In this document: one piece after another, positions 26,783-35,304 of the stretch
Position numbering within the stretch: position 1 is the stretch's first letter
Layout of the letters: each line of letters starts with the position of its first letter
Assembly (NCBI GenBank): GCA_944376295.1
Contig: CALWCE010000005.1
Span: 62,001-126,000, forward strand
Source: an uncultured Clostridia bacterium
GTDB taxonomy: Bacteria; Bacillota; Clostridia; Christensenellales; Borkfalkiaceae
Direction: 5' to 3'
DNA length: 64,000 nucleotides
Notes under the pieces: model-generated
The model's input: only the letters and a program-made list of their open reading frames with translations
Told to the model about the DNA's origin: nothing
Database searches by the model: none
Translations under genes and position numbers: made by a program

Positions 26783-27483
26783 TCGAACTCCTCGATCGCT
26801 TTTGTAAGGTCGATCGTTCCCTCATAGACGGAGCGGCCTAAGATCGCCCCGTAGACGTTGTTTTTTCTCAGTGCCTCCAAGTCTTCCATACTGCGGATGC
26901 CGCCCGAGGCGATGACGTTGAGGCCTGTCTCCGCCATTTTGACGGTCGCTTCGACATTGACGCCCGTGAGTGCGCCGTCCCGCCCGACGTCGGTAAAAAC
27001 CGCATCGGTGATGCCGAGGGCCTTTGCCTTCTTCCCGAAGGAAAAGGCGTCTTCCTCCGCCGTCACCGTCCAGCCGCGCACGGTAAGTTTTCCCTCCCGC
27101 GCGTCGATGCCCGCGACGATCTTACCGCCGTAAAGAGCGGCAGCTTCTTCCAATACTTCGGGCTGTTCCACGCATACGGTGCCGAGCACCACGCGGTCGG
27201 CGCCCGATAAAAAGCGTTCTTTGACCGTTTGGACGGAACGGATGCCCCCGCCCGTCTGCACGGGAACGCCTAAGGAAGCGATGCGCTCCAAGATGCGCGG
27301 GAAGTCGTTTTGTTCCTCAAACGCGCCCGAAAGGTTGACGACGTGCAGAATGCGCGCGCCCGCGTCCAGCCACTGTTTGGCGCGGTCGACGGGGTCGCCG
27401 TAGTCGGTAACGGCGTCGCGCTTCCCGTGCAGAAGGCGCACCGCGCGGCCGCCTAAAATGTCGATGGCGGGATAGAGTTTCAT
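26776..27483 (-). CDS. hisA: ProFAR isomerase HisA
   Basis: 1-(5-phosphoribosyl)-5-[(5-phosphoribosylamino)methylideneamino]imidazole-4-carboxamide isomerase, 235 residues. The barrel shows [17 protein letters not shown] (catalytic Asp8), [29 protein letters not shown] (second Asp) and [14 protein letters not shown]. It overlaps hisF by 7 bp and follows hisH after 1 bp. Confidence 0.97.
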   Translation of the reverse strand: MKLYPAIDILGGRAVRLLHGKRDAVTDYGDPVDRAKQWLDAGARILHVVNLSGAFEEQNDFPRILERIASLGVPVQTGGGIRSVQTVKERFLSGADRVVLGTVCVEQPEVLEEAAALYGGKIVAGIDAREGKLTVRGWTVTAEEDAFSFGKKAKALGITDAVFTDVGRDGALTGVNVEATVKMAETGLNVIASGGIRSMEDLEALRKNNVYGAILGRSVYEGTIDLTKAIEEFEC

Positions 27484-27484
27484 C

Positions 27485-28072
27485 TTATAACCTCATGAAA
27501 TTGCGCATGAGCTGCAGCCCGAGATCCCCGCTCTTTTCGGGGTGGAATTGCACGCCGTACACATGACCTTTGCCGATAGCGGAAGCGTAAGTCCTAAAAT
27601 ACTCCGTCTTGCCGATGGCGTATTCGTCCGTCGTGTCGGCATAGTAGCTGTGCACGAAGTAGAACTGTGAGCCGTCGCGGATGCCTGCAAACAGGGGCGA
27701 GCGCATGTCGGAAACGGCGTTCCAGCCCATCTGAGGCACCTTGCCTTCCGTAAAGCGCACGGCGCGCCCCGGGATGAGCCCGAGCCCCTTGTGGACGCCC
27801 TCTTCCTCGCTCTCGTCGAGCAGAAACTGCATCCCGAGGCAGATGCCGAGGATGGGCAGCTCCCCCACCCGCGCTTTGACGTAATCTGAAAGCCCCGTCT
27901 TTTCCAGATTCTCCATGCCCGCGGCAAAGCTGCCGACTCCGGGCAGGATGAGCCTGCCGCACTTGTCGAGCTCGCTCTTTTCTGCGGTGATGACGGCTTT
28001 CCCGCCCAAAAATTCGACGGCTTTCTGCACGGAGCGGAGATTGCCCATGCCGTAGTCGATGATGCCGATCAT
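27485..28072 (-). CDS. hisH: Imidazole glycerol phosphate synthase amidotransferase subunit HisH
   Basis: The glutaminase partner of HisF, 195 residues. Class I amidotransferase features: MIGIIDYGMGNLRSV start, nucleophile Cys in ILGICLGMQFLL (about residues 76-87), and His/Glu in GVQFHPEKSGDLG near the C-end. The ATG at 28072 gives the normal start and overlaps the hisB stop as ATGA; the frame is open 21 codons further up, inside hisB. Confidence 0.97.
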   Translation of the reverse strand: MIGIIDYGMGNLRSVQKAVEFLGGKAVITAEKSELDKCGRLILPGVGSFAAGMENLEKTGLSDYVKARVGELPILGICLGMQFLLDESEEEGVHKGLGLIPGRAVRFTEGKVPQMGWNAVSDMRSPLFAGIRDGSQFYFVHSYYADTTDEYAIGKTEYFRTYASAIGKGHVYGVQFHPEKSGDLGLQLMRNFMRL

Positions 28073-28647
28073 TCGAGCACTCCTTTGGAGGACGGGATGC
28101 GGTCGGAAACGACGGCAGCGGCGTCTTTCAGACATAGAGCGAGCGCCTTGAAGACTGCCTCCGCTTCGTGATGCTTATTGCCCCGCCTCAAAAGTTTGAC
28201 ATACAGATTGAGTCCTGCATGGGAAGAAAACGCGCGCAGGAACTCTTCCACGAGCTCGAGGTCGAATACGCCCGCCTTTCCGTCCAGCTTGTCTTCAAAG
28301 GCAAGGTACGCCCTGCCGCTCAAGTCAAGCGCGACGAGCGCCGCCGTTTCGTCCATCGGCACGACGCGATCGGAAAATCTTGCGATGCCGCGCTTATCGC
28401 CGAGGGCTTCCTTGAAGGCGTCGCCGAGCGCGATGCCCGTATCTTCCACCGTGTGATGGAAATCGACGTAGGTATCCCCCTTGCAGGAGAGGGTAAGATC
28501 CATCCCCGAGTGCACGGTGAGAAGTTCGAGCATGTGGTCGAAAAAGCCGACGCCAGTCGAAATTTCCGCAACGCCCGTGCCGTTCACGTTGAGGGTCAGC
28601 GCGATCTCCGTCTCTTTGGTCTTTCTTTCGATGTGCGAAGTTCTCAT
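28069..28647 (-). CDS. hisB: Imidazoleglycerol-phosphate dehydratase HisB
   Basis: A monofunctional 192-residue IGPD, with no phosphatase domain. Metal-binding histidines lie in GVGFFDHMLELLTVHSG and VDFHHTVEDTGIALG; a second set is in FLRAFSSHAGLNLYV and RGNKHHEAEAVFKALA. The start overlaps the hisD stop as ATGA. Confidence 0.97.
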   Translation of the reverse strand: MRTSHIERKTKETEIALTLNVNGTGVAEISTGVGFFDHMLELLTVHSGMDLTLSCKGDTYVDFHHTVEDTGIALGDAFKEALGDKRGIARFSDRVVPMDETAALVALDLSGRAYLAFEDKLDGKAGVFDLELVEEFLRAFSSHAGLNLYVKLLRRGNKHHEAEAVFKALALCLKDAAAVVSDRIPSSKGVLE

Positions 28648-29921
28648 TTGTTTTCCTCCCCGAGGCGGGCAGTGACCGCCCGCGCGTGTGCCGTCAGAGA
28701 TTCGCTCTCTGCAAGCCGTACGATGTGCTTTCCGTCCTCTTGGAGCGCCTCTTGCGTATAGCGGATGACGCTCATCTTGCGCGTGAACACGTCCTCGTTC
28801 AGCACTTCAAAGAAGCGTGCGCTCCCGCCCGTGGGCAGGATATGATCGGGCCCCGCGAAATAGTCGCCGACGGGCTCGGGAGTATATGCCCCCATGAACA
28901 CCGCGCCCGCGTTCCTGATCTTGGGAAGAAGCGCGTCGGGGTCCTTGACATACAATTCAAGGTGCTCGGGCGCGATCTTGTTGGAGATATCGGCAGCCTC
29001 GTCGAGTGTGTCCGTCAAAATGATGCCGCCGCTTGAAAGCAGGGAGCGTTCGGCGATCTCCTTTCTCGGAAGCACGGCAAGGCGGGCGTCCACCCGCTCG
29101 GAGATGCGCTCCGCAAGTTCTTTGCTTGTCGTCACGACGATGGCGCGGGCGAGAACGTCGTGCTCTGCCTGAGACAGGACGTCCGCCGCCACCCAATCGG
29201 GATCGGCGCTCTCATCCGCGACGATGAGGATCTCGCTCGGTCCTGCCAGCATATCGATGCCGACCTGCCCGTAAACTTCCTTCTTGGCAAGCGTTACATA
29301 GATGTTGCCGGGACCTGCGATGACGTCCACTTTGGGGACGCTTTCCGTGCCGTACGCTAGGGCTGCGACCGCCTGCGCGCCGCCCATCTTGAAGACGGCT
29401 TCCGCGCCGCATTCTTTTGCCGCAACGAGGGTCAGCGGGTGCACCTTCCCTTCCTTTGCGGGCGTTGCAACGATGATGTGTTCGACGCCTGCCGCCTTTG
29501 CGGGCAGGACCGCCATCAGAACGGAGGAAGAAAGCGGCGCCGTGCCGCCCGGCACATAGATGCCCGCCCGTTCCACGGGACGGATGACATAGCCCGTCGT
29601 CCTGCCGTTTTCGGTGACGATGTGCTCCTTCCTTCCCGTGCGGCTGTGATATGCATAGATATTCCGGATGGCAAGCCGCAGGCTCTCTAAAAGTTCGGGA
29701 GACACCTCTTGGTATGCCGCTTCATATTCTTGTTCGGAAACGCGGAACGTTTCCTTTGTGAGCACCGTTTTGTCGAAGCGTTCCTCATATTCGAAGACGG
29801 CTTCGTCCCCGCGTTCGGCGACGTTTTTTACGATCTCCTTGACGCGCTTTATTTCTTCCTTTCGTTCCTCGAAGGGACGCTCCAAAAGTTCCGCGCTCTC
29901 CTCTTTCGTGACGATCTTCAT
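28644..29921 (-). CDS. hisD: Histidinol dehydrogenase HisD
   Basis: Zinc-dependent, four-electron oxidation of histidinol to histidine using two NAD. It has 425 residues. PGGTAPLSSSVLMAVLPAKAAGV, IAGPGNIYVTLAKKEVYGQVGIDMLAGPSEILI and SQAEHDVLARAI (catalytic His) are canonical, as are EHLELYVKDPD, FMGAYTPEPVGDYFAGPDHILPTGG and FTRKMSVIRYT. Both ends overlap its neighbours by ATGA. Confidence 0.97.
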   Translation of the reverse strand: MKIVTKEESAELLERPFEERKEEIKRVKEIVKNVAERGDEAVFEYEERFDKTVLTKETFRVSEQEYEAAYQEVSPELLESLRLAIRNIYAYHSRTGRKEHIVTENGRTTGYVIRPVERAGIYVPGGTAPLSSSVLMAVLPAKAAGVEHIIVATPAKEGKVHPLTLVAAKECGAEAVFKMGGAQAVAALAYGTESVPKVDVIAGPGNIYVTLAKKEVYGQVGIDMLAGPSEILIVADESADPDWVAADVLSQAEHDVLARAIVVTTSKELAERISERVDARLAVLPRKEIAERSLLSSGGIILTDTLDEAADISNKIAPEHLELYVKDPDALLPKIRNAGAVFMGAYTPEPVGDYFAGPDHILPTGGSARFFEVLNEDVFTRKMSVIRYTQEALQEDGKHIVRLAESESLTAHARAVTARLGEENK

Positions 29922-30544
29922 GCCACTTCCTCCTTGACTTTGGCAATGAGCGGCAGGATCTCCGCCGACTTTGTTTTCAGGCTGACTTTATTGGCGACGA
30001 GCCGCGCCGTGATGCCCGTGAATACCTCTTCTAAAACGACGAGCCCGTTGGCTTTCAAGGTGGAGCCCGTCTGCACGACGTCGAAGATGACGTCGGAAAG
30101 GTCGGTCACGGGCGCAAGCTCGATGGAGCCGTGCAGGGGGATGATCTCCACATCCTCTCCCCGCTCGGAAAACAGGCGTTTTGCGGTGTTCACATATTTG
30201 GTGGCGACGCGGAGCGCGGGGCTCGTCAAAACATCTTTGCGTTCGGGATAGCCCGCAAGGCACAGCGAGCACTCCCCGATCTTGAGGTCGAGCATCTCGT
30301 AGATGTCGCGGTCCTCTTCGATGAGCGTGTCCTTCCCGACGACGCCGAGGTCCGCAACTCCCGCCTCCACATAGACGGGAACGTCGGAAGGTTTGACGAG
30401 GAAGAAACGGAAATTTCCGTCCGCGCTCGTAAGCACGAGCTTTCTCGTCTCTTCATAGAGGACGGCGGTATCCACGCCGCAGCGGGCAAGCAGTTTGGCG
30501 CTCTCCGTTGCGAGCCGCCCTTTGGAAAGTGCAAAGGTGATCAT
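29918..30544 (-). CDS. hisG: ATP phosphoribosyltransferase, short form HisG
   Basis: First enzyme of histidine synthesis. At 208 residues it is the short form, which lacks the C-terminal regulatory domain and needs HisZ. The fold shows MITFALSKGRLATESAKLL, ADLGVVGKDTLIEE and the PRPP loop VFDVVQTGSTLKANGL. It overlaps hisZ and hisD by ATGA. Feedback control presumably acts through HisZ. Confidence 0.97.
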   Translation of the reverse strand: MITFALSKGRLATESAKLLARCGVDTAVLYEETRKLVLTSADGNFRFFLVKPSDVPVYVEAGVADLGVVGKDTLIEEDRDIYEMLDLKIGECSLCLAGYPERKDVLTSPALRVATKYVNTAKRLFSERGEDVEIIPLHGSIELAPVTDLSDVIFDVVQTGSTLKANGLVVLEEVFTGITARLVANKVSLKTKSAEILPLIAKVKEEVA

Positions 30545-31704
30545 GTGTTCCCTCCCACGGGGAGCACTTCATACCCCGCATCTTCTTCTTGTTTTGCGCC
30601 CTCTTTTCCCGTGAGCGCACTCAGCCGTACCTTTTCGCCGCGTTCGGTGCGGGCAATAAATTCGCGGTACGCCCTTGCTTCCTGTCCTTCTTCCGCCACG
30701 ATGACGAGCGGCTTCTTCTCTTCGGGAAGGGCCCCCTGCCGCTCCAAAGCGACGAGGATACGCTTCAAGCCCATCGCAAAACCGACGGCGGGCATGTGCT
30801 TCCCGAAGGCGTCCGCAAGGTTATCGTATCTGCCGCCGCTCAGAACGGGCGCGCCGAGGTCTTTGACGAGCCCCGAGAATAAGATGCCCGAATAGTACGA
30901 GAGCGGCTTTATCATGCCGAGATCGTAGGAAATATATCCCTCATAGCCCATCTCGGTGAGAAGGCGGTCGATGTTTTTGAGATCGTCGACGGCTTTGCGT
31001 GCGCAAGAGTTATGCGTGAGCGCCTCTGCGGCAGGAAACACTTCTTTGCCGCCGAAGAGGGCGGGAAGCGCCAGGATGTTGTTGCGCGCATCGCCCGTAA
31101 CGCCCGCCTTTTTCAGGAGCCGTTCGGCATTCATCGTGTCCTTGCGGTTGATGCAGGTCCGCACCCCTTCCGCCTCTGCTGCCGTGAGCCCGATCTCTTC
31201 GAGAAGCCCCTTGAAGTAACCGACGTGACCGATGTCGATGATAAAATCGCGAAGCCCAGCCTCTTTGAGGCATTCGATGGCAAAGGCGATGCACTGTGCG
31301 TCCGAATACGTCCCTTCTTCCCCGAGGCATTCGATCCCTGCCTGAAAGATCTCCCGGCTCGTGAGTCCGCCCCCGCTCTGAAGGTCGAATTTATCGGCGA
31401 AATAGCTCAGCCTTGCGCGGTCGAGACCGAGTTTGGTCGCAGCGATGCGCGCAATGGAGAGCGTCGTATCGGGGCGGAGCACCAAAAGTTTCCCGTCCGT
31501 GTCCGTCATCTTGAACATATGCTCTTCGGAGACGGCGTTTTCGCTGCCTGCAAGCGTTTCGTAATATTCCAGCCCTGCGGGAAGAACGGGCAGATAGCCC
31601 GATGCAGAGAATTTTCTTTCCAATTTCAGCTTGAGGTCGGTCAAAAGGGCGCACTCGCGCGGGAGCACATCCTGTACGCCTGCCGGAAGTCTGCAATTTG
31701 CCAT
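30541..31704 (-). CDS. hisZ: ATP phosphoribosyltransferase regulatory subunit HisZ
   Basis: A 387-residue catalytically inactive HisRS paralogue. It has class II synthetase motifs (FKMTDTDGKLLVLRPDTTLSIARIA; GGRYDNLADAFGKHMPAVGFAMGLKRI) but no full anticodon-binding domain. The ATG at 31704 (MANCRLPAGVQDVLP) follows the promoter; an open frame 39 codons longer covers the promoter. It is the first gene of hisZ-G-D-B-H-A-F-IE plus the aldolase-like gene. hisC and a histidinol-phosphatase are not in the window. Confidence 0.93.
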   Translation of the reverse strand: MANCRLPAGVQDVLPRECALLTDLKLKLERKFSASGYLPVLPAGLEYYETLAGSENAVSEEHMFKMTDTDGKLLVLRPDTTLSIARIAATKLGLDRARLSYFADKFDLQSGGGLTSREIFQAGIECLGEEGTYSDAQCIAFAIECLKEAGLRDFIIDIGHVGYFKGLLEEIGLTAAEAEGVRTCINRKDTMNAERLLKKAGVTGDARNNILALPALFGGKEVFPAAEALTHNSCARKAVDDLKNIDRLLTEMGYEGYISYDLGMIKPLSYYSGILFSGLVKDLGAPVLSGGRYDNLADAFGKHMPAVGFAMGLKRILVALERQGALPEEKKPLVIVAEEGQEARAYREFIARTERGEKVRLSALTGKEGAKQEEDAGYEVLPVGGNT

Positions 31705-31740
31705 GGTCTTCTCCGAATAAAACTTTCTGATTTCCGCATA

Positions 31741-31770
31741 ATTATACCATTCTGTGTGTAAAAAAGTCAA
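31741..31770 (-). promoter_or_regulatory. Sigma-A promoter of the his operon
   Basis: Minus-strand TTGACT (31765-31770), 18-bp spacer, TATAAT (31741-31746). The -35 box lies in the T-rich tail of the sigF terminator. The leader is about 30 nt, with no T-box. Confidence 0.8.
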
Positions 31771-31777
31771 ATAAAAA

Positions 31778-31799
31778 AGGACGGTTTGCTTCCCGTCCT
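31778..31799 (-). terminator. Terminator of the spoIIA operon
   Basis: A 7-bp stem AGGACGG/CCGTCCT with an 8-nt loop, followed on the minus strand by TTTTTTATTTGAC, whose end is the his promoter -35. Confidence 0.75.
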
Positions 31800-31878
31800 G
31801 AGAAAAAGTCCCTTTCTCCAAAATATCGCAAGGTTTGAGCGGGTTTTTGCACGGAAAAAGACAGCCGTCTTTTCCCGT

Positions 31879-32604
31879 TCAGCTTTTGAGTTCTTCCCGG
31901 AAGCGCGAGAGGATCTTGCTCTCGATGCGGGAGATCTGGACCTGTGACACGCCGACGAGGCGGGCGACCTCGCTTTGCGTCATGTCGCGGAAGTAACGAA
32001 GAACGACGATCATCTTTTCCCGTTCGGGGAGCTTTTCGATGGCGTGTTTCAGGAGCATATGGTCGAGCATCTCTTCCGGCGTATCGGGCGATGCGAGGCG
32101 CTCAGCGATGGACTGCGCGTTTCCGTCTTTGTGGGGAGCTTCTTCATAGATGGAAACGGGCATATGCGAGGACCCGAGTGCGAAGACGACTTCACTCTCT
32201 TCGATCGAGAATTTATCTGCGATCTCTCTGACGGAAGGCTGGACGCCGTGTTCCTGCAGATATTGTTCGATGTAGGCGTTGATATCGCGCGCCGTCTTTT
32301 TGAGCGCGCGCGAAACCTTCACGCTCCCGTCGTCCCGAAGAAAACGCTTGATCTCCCCCGCGATCATGGGGACGGCATACGTCGAAAACCGTACGCCGAA
32401 GCTCTCGTCAAAGCCCGAGATCGCCTTTAAAAGCCCCATGCAGGCGAGTTCGAACAGATCCTCATACTCTACGCCCTTGTTGAGATAGCGCCTTAAAATG
32501 CTCTTTAAGAGCGGGGTGTTGGCGGAGAGAAGGGTCTCTTTTGCAGAGGGATCCCCTGCCTTTGCTGCTCGGACGAGCCGCAGCGTTTCTCTTTCATCGA
32601 GCAT
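31879..32604 (-). CDS. sigF: Sporulation sigma factor SigF (SpoIIAC)
   Basis: The forespore-specific sigma factor, 241 residues. Region 2 has EYEDLFELACMGLLKAISGFDESFGVRFSTYAVPMIAGEI. Region 3 follows (DDGSVKVSRALKK), and region 4 has MTQSEVARLVGVSQVQISRIE. It overlaps spoIIAB by 11 bp. The three-gene order AA-AB-sigF is diagnostic and separates it from sigG, which it resembles. Confidence 0.96.
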   Translation of the reverse strand: MLDERETLRLVRAAKAGDPSAKETLLSANTPLLKSILRRYLNKGVEYEDLFELACMGLLKAISGFDESFGVRFSTYAVPMIAGEIKRFLRDDGSVKVSRALKKTARDINAYIEQYLQEHGVQPSVREIADKFSIEESEVVFALGSSHMPVSIYEEAPHKDGNAQSIAERLASPDTPEEMLDHMLLKHAIEKLPEREKMIVVLRYFRDMTQSEVARLVGVSQVQISRIESKILSRFREELKS

Positions 32605-33031
32605 CGGCTTCCGCCGTCCCGCCGAAGCATTTCGTCATTTCGACCCTCGTTCCCTCGCCCGGCACGGAAGTGAGGTGAAAGTCATTCATGAACGTTTGCA
32701 TAATGGTAAAGCCCATACCCGATCGCTCCTCCCCCGGACAGGAGGTATAAAAGGGCGTGAGCGCCTGCGCGATATCGGCGATCCCCCTTCCGCTGTCCGT
32801 TACGGTGATATGTAATTTGTTCCCGTCTGTCTCGCATTCCACACCGATCCATTGCTCATCGTCGGGATAGGCGTGGACGATACAGTTCGTGACCGCTTCC
32901 GATACGGCCGTCTTGACATCGGAAAGTTCGGAAAGCGTAGGGTTGAGCGGAAGAGCAAATGCCGCCACGACATTGCGCGCAAAGATCTCATTCTCCGAGC
33001 GCGATAAAAATCTGAGTTGCATTCTGTTCAT
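32594..33031 (-). CDS. spoIIAB: Anti-sigma-F factor / serine kinase SpoIIAB
   Basis: It binds SigF in the predivisional cell and phosphorylates SpoIIAA. The 145 residues form a GHKL ATPase fold: N-box VSEAVTNCIVHAYP, G1 box VTDSGRGIADI and G2-type GMGFTIMQTFMND. It begins 8 bp after spoIIAA and overlaps sigF. Confidence 0.96.
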   Translation of the reverse strand: MNRMQLRFLSRSENEIFARNVVAAFALPLNPTLSELSDVKTAVSEAVTNCIVHAYPDDEQWIGVECETDGNKLHITVTDSGRGIADIAQALTPFYTSCPGEERSGMGFTIMQTFMNDFHLTSVPGEGTRVEMTKCFGGTAEADAR

Positions 33032-33039
33032 GATATCAC

Positions 33040-33348
33040 CTAAATTTTTGGCATGAGCGAATAGATGCCGCTCATAGAAAGGATCTTGTCCGCATTGCGG
33101 TCGGGGGCTTCGATCGCCATGCCCATGCCGTAACGCGAAAGCTTTTTGTAACGGCCCATCAGAAAACCGATGCCGGTCGAATCCATGAAGCGTACTCCCG
33201 CAAGATTGAATATGGCGCGTTTTGAGCTCGCATTTTCATCGATGAGCGCGTCCGTCCTCCCGCGGAGAGAGACGACAGAGTGTTCGTCGAGCTCCCCTTT
33301 GAGATAGAGATACAGCTCCTGTCCTTTCCGTAAGTACTGAATATCCAT
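33040..33348 (-). CDS. spoIIAA: Anti-sigma-F factor antagonist SpoIIAA
   Basis: A 102-residue STAS-domain protein; its dephosphorylated form frees SigF from SpoIIAB. The phosphorylated serine is in FMDSTGIGFLMGRYK (about residue 57). The ATG at 33348 has GGGGGAAAGG upstream; the longer open frame to 33537 is not protein-like. First gene of the spoIIA operon. A sigma-H promoter is expected upstream, but no confident match was found. The preceding 190 bp also carry the divergent tRNA promoter. Confidence 0.95.
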   Translation of the reverse strand: MDIQYLRKGQELYLYLKGELDEHSVVSLRGRTDALIDENASSKRAIFNLAGVRFMDSTGIGFLMGRYKKLSRYGMGMAIEAPDRNADKILSMSGIYSLMPKI

Positions 33349-33483
33349 CCTTTCCCCCAGACCGGAATTTATTCCGATTGTAGCAGACACGGAGCGAAAA
33401 AGCCTGTCGGATGGTGGTTTTTTGTGAGAACTTGCGTCGGAAAAAATTTTTTTCTTTTTTTTTCGGAAAGTGCGGAAAATTAC

Positions 33484-33512
33484 TTGACTTTGTTCTTCGT
33501 TTGTAATAGAAT
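33484..33512 (+). promoter_or_regulatory. Promoter of the tRNA cluster
   Basis: TTGACT (33484-33489), 17-bp spacer, TAGAAT (33507-33512), 32 bp upstream of the first tRNA. Confidence 0.75.
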
Positions 33513-33544
33513 AAGCAAGCGTTGTGAAGCTCAGCACCGCAAAC

Positions 33545-33621
33545 GGGCCTTTAGCTCAGTTGGTCAGAGCAGTCGGCTCATAACCGATCGGTCCGCGGTT
33601 CAAGTCCGTGAAGGCCCACCA
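33545..33621 (+). tRNA. tRNA-Met (CAT), CCA encoded
   Basis: Cloverleaf with acceptor GGGCCTT/AAGGCCC, discriminator A and encoded CCA. Anticodon CAT is at 33579-33581 in a GGCTCATAACC context, typical of elongator tRNA-Met. A tRNA-Ile2 with modified CAT cannot be excluded. It lacks the initiator-type acceptor end. Confidence 0.9.
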
Positions 33622-33667
33622 CCCTTTGGGACCGCCGCTGAAAGAGCGTTCACAACATAACAAAGAT

Positions 33668-33744
33668 GGCCCAATAGCTCAGTTGGTTAGAGCGCCAGCC
33701 TGTCACGCTGGAGGTCGACGGTTCGAGCCCGTTTTGGGTCGCCA
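33668..33744 (+). tRNA. tRNA-Asp (GTC), CCA encoded
   Basis: Acceptor GGCCCAA pairs with TTGGGTC (one G-T), discriminator G, encoded CCA. Anticodon GTC is at 33702-33704. Confidence 0.96.
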
Positions 33745-33755
33745 CATTCAAATGC

Positions 33756-33779
33756 AGCCTCATTCCGAGGAATGAGGCT
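33756..33779 (+). other. Hairpin between tRNA-Asp and tRNA-Phe
   Basis: AGCCTCATTC/GAATGAGGCT stem of 10 bp with a 4-nt loop inside the cluster. The U-tract is too poor (CTTATG) for a strong terminator. It may cause partial termination or be a processing site. Confidence 0.5.
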
Positions 33780-33786
33780 TATGTAT

Positions 33787-33862
33787 GCCTTGGTAGCTCA
33801 GATGGTAGAGCAACGGACTGAAAATCCGTCTGTCGGTGGTTCGATTCCGCCCCAAGGCACCA
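33787..33862 (+). tRNA. tRNA-Phe (GAA), CCA encoded
   Basis: Acceptor GCCTTGG/CCAAGGC, discriminator A, encoded CCA. Anticodon loop CTGAAAA carries GAA at 33820-33822. Confidence 0.96.
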
Positions 33863-33867
33863 CCCTT

Positions 33868-33943
33868 GCCGGTGTAGCTCAATCGGCAGAGCAGCTGATT
33901 TGTAATCAGCCGGTTGCTGGTTCAATTCCGGTCACCGGCTCCA
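33868..33943 (+). tRNA. tRNA-Thr (TGT), CCA encoded
   Basis: Acceptor GCCGGTG/CACCGGC, discriminator T, encoded CCA. Anticodon loop TTTGTAA carries TGT at 33901-33903. It starts 5 bp after tRNA-Phe. Confidence 0.96.
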
Positions 33944-33970
33944 CCGACAAATCAATGTAATTTCATATAT

Positions 33971-34055
33971 GGGAAGATTCCAGAGCGGCCAAATGGATCA
34001 GACTGTAAATCTGACGTCTTCGACTTCGGTGGTTCAAATCCACCTCTTCCCACCA
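33971..34055 (+). tRNA. tRNA-Tyr (GTA), CCA encoded
   Basis: Acceptor GGGAAGA/TCTTCCC with a long class II variable arm (85 nt in total), discriminator A, encoded CCA. Anticodon GTA is at 34005-34007. Confidence 0.96.
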
Positions 34056-34089
34056 AACAGGCATCCCCTATCGGAGATGCCTGTTTTCA
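34056..34089 (+). terminator. Terminator of the tRNA cluster
   Basis: A 10-bp stem AACAGGCATC/GATGCCTGTT followed by TTCAT, directly after the CCA end of tRNA-Tyr. The next ~115 bp to the NahK-like gene stop hold no gene. Confidence 0.8.
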
Positions 34090-34203
34090 TCATGTTTCAT
34101 AAAGTTTTTCGTACTTTTTTGCGGCGGCGATCTACATTGAAATTTACGGATCCCCTTCTTGATCGGTCCCTTCCGCCCGTTGTGTTTTCCGAAAGCAAAC
34201 ACG

Positions 34204-35295
34204 TCATCGCGCCGCTTCCTCCATCCGAGGGAAGCAAGACAGCATCTCGTCGACGAGCTTGAACTGCGTATGCGCTCTGTCGAGATTGTGCCTTTCGCGG
34301 TGCGTCTTAAAGTAGGTGTCGCCTTCGAGGTAGTCGGTGAGGAAACGCATCCCGCATTCGTAGGTCATCATGACCGCGCCGAGCGGCAGCGCCTTCTTCT
34401 CCGCTTCCGTGATGCCCTCTCCCACCGCGGAAAGATATCCTTCGAGATACACCTTGTAAAGCCCGAGATCGAAATGCACTTTTTCAAGATCGGGCTCGTC
34501 CTCCGCCGCCGTGTTGCACCCGAAGCGGATGCTGTCGCCGAAGTCGTAGCAAAGAGAGCCCGGCATGACGGTATCGAGATCGATGACGGCGATCCCCTTG
34601 CCCGTTGCATCGTCCAGCATCACGTTGTTGAGCTTGGTGTCGTTGTGCGTCACGCGGAGAGGGATCTCTCCCGAGGCGATCTTGTCCACGATCTGTCCTG
34701 AGAGGCCTTGATGCGCTTTTACCCATGCGATCTCCCGTTCCACTTCCTTTGCTCTGCCGCAGACGTCTTTTTCCACCGCCGCAAGAAAGTTCCTGTAGCG
34801 CACTTTCGTGTTGTGGAAATCGGGCAGCACTTCATAAAGCTGAGAAGCGTCAAATCCGGAAAGCAGGTTTGCGAAATTCCCGAATGCGACGGCGCTCTCG
34901 TAAAAGTCGCGCTCGGAGCGCACGCTCTGATAAGACGTCGCCCCTTCGATGAAAACATACACGCGGAAATAATTCGTGCCGTCGAAGTAATAGGGCGCAC
35001 CGTCTTTGGTGCGGATGAGCGTAAGGCACTCGCGCAGGGGGTCTCCTCCGCGCTTTATCACGCTCTCGCGGCAGAAGGACGTCACGAGCTCGATGTTGTG
35101 CATGAGCTTTGCAACGTCTTGGAAGAGGTTGTGGTTGATGCGCTGCAGAATATAGCGCCTCTCCCCGCCTTCTTCGCGCATGGTCACCTTGAAGGTGTCG
35201 TTGATGTGCCCTTCGCCGTAGCGGACGCAGCTTTGAAGCTCCCCCGCAAGGGAAAATTTCGAAAGTATGTTGATATAGTCAAATTGAGTTTCCAT
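34204..35295 (-). CDS. Phosphotransferase-family sugar kinase, NahK-like (N-acetylhexosamine 1-kinase type)
   Basis: A 363-residue APH/choline-kinase-fold protein, close in length to bifidobacterial NahK (about 360), which phosphorylates GalNAc or GlcNAc at C1. Seen: a YGEGHINDTFKV nucleotide loop near residue 27, the catalytic loop VTHNDTKLNNVMLD (about 215), and the metal DLDTVMPG with YDFGDSIR. The end of a long glycan operon is a fitting place for a kinase acting on released N-acetylhexosamine or galactose. Sugar specificity is inferred, not visible. It starts 9 bp after the GH13 gene and is the last gene of the operon. Confidence 0.8.
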   Translation of the reverse strand: METQFDYINILSKFSLAGELQSCVRYGEGHINDTFKVTMREEGGERRYILQRINHNLFQDVAKLMHNIELVTSFCRESVIKRGGDPLRECLTLIRTKDGAPYYFDGTNYFRVYVFIEGATSYQSVRSERDFYESAVAFGNFANLLSGFDASQLYEVLPDFHNTKVRYRNFLAAVEKDVCGRAKEVEREIAWVKAHQGLSGQIVDKIASGEIPLRVTHNDTKLNNVMLDDATGKGIAVIDLDTVMPGSLCYDFGDSIRFGCNTAAEDEPDLEKVHFDLGLYKVYLEGYLSAVGEGITEAEKKALPLGAVMMTYECGMRFLTDYLEGDTYFKTHRERHNLDRAHTQFKLVDEMLSCFPRMEEAAR

Positions 35296-35304
35296 TTCTG
35301 TTTC

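Noticed and set aside
31705..31746. T-box(His) before hisZ
   Set aside because: The leader is only about 30 nt from the -10 box to the ATG.
33349..33483. Sigma-H promoter of spoIIA
   Set aside because: AGG- and GAAT-like pieces exist, but their spacing does not fit the consensus, so no site is claimed.
33756..33779. Terminator splitting the tRNA cluster
   Set aside because: The stem is good but no usable U-tract follows, and the downstream tRNAs show no separate promoter.
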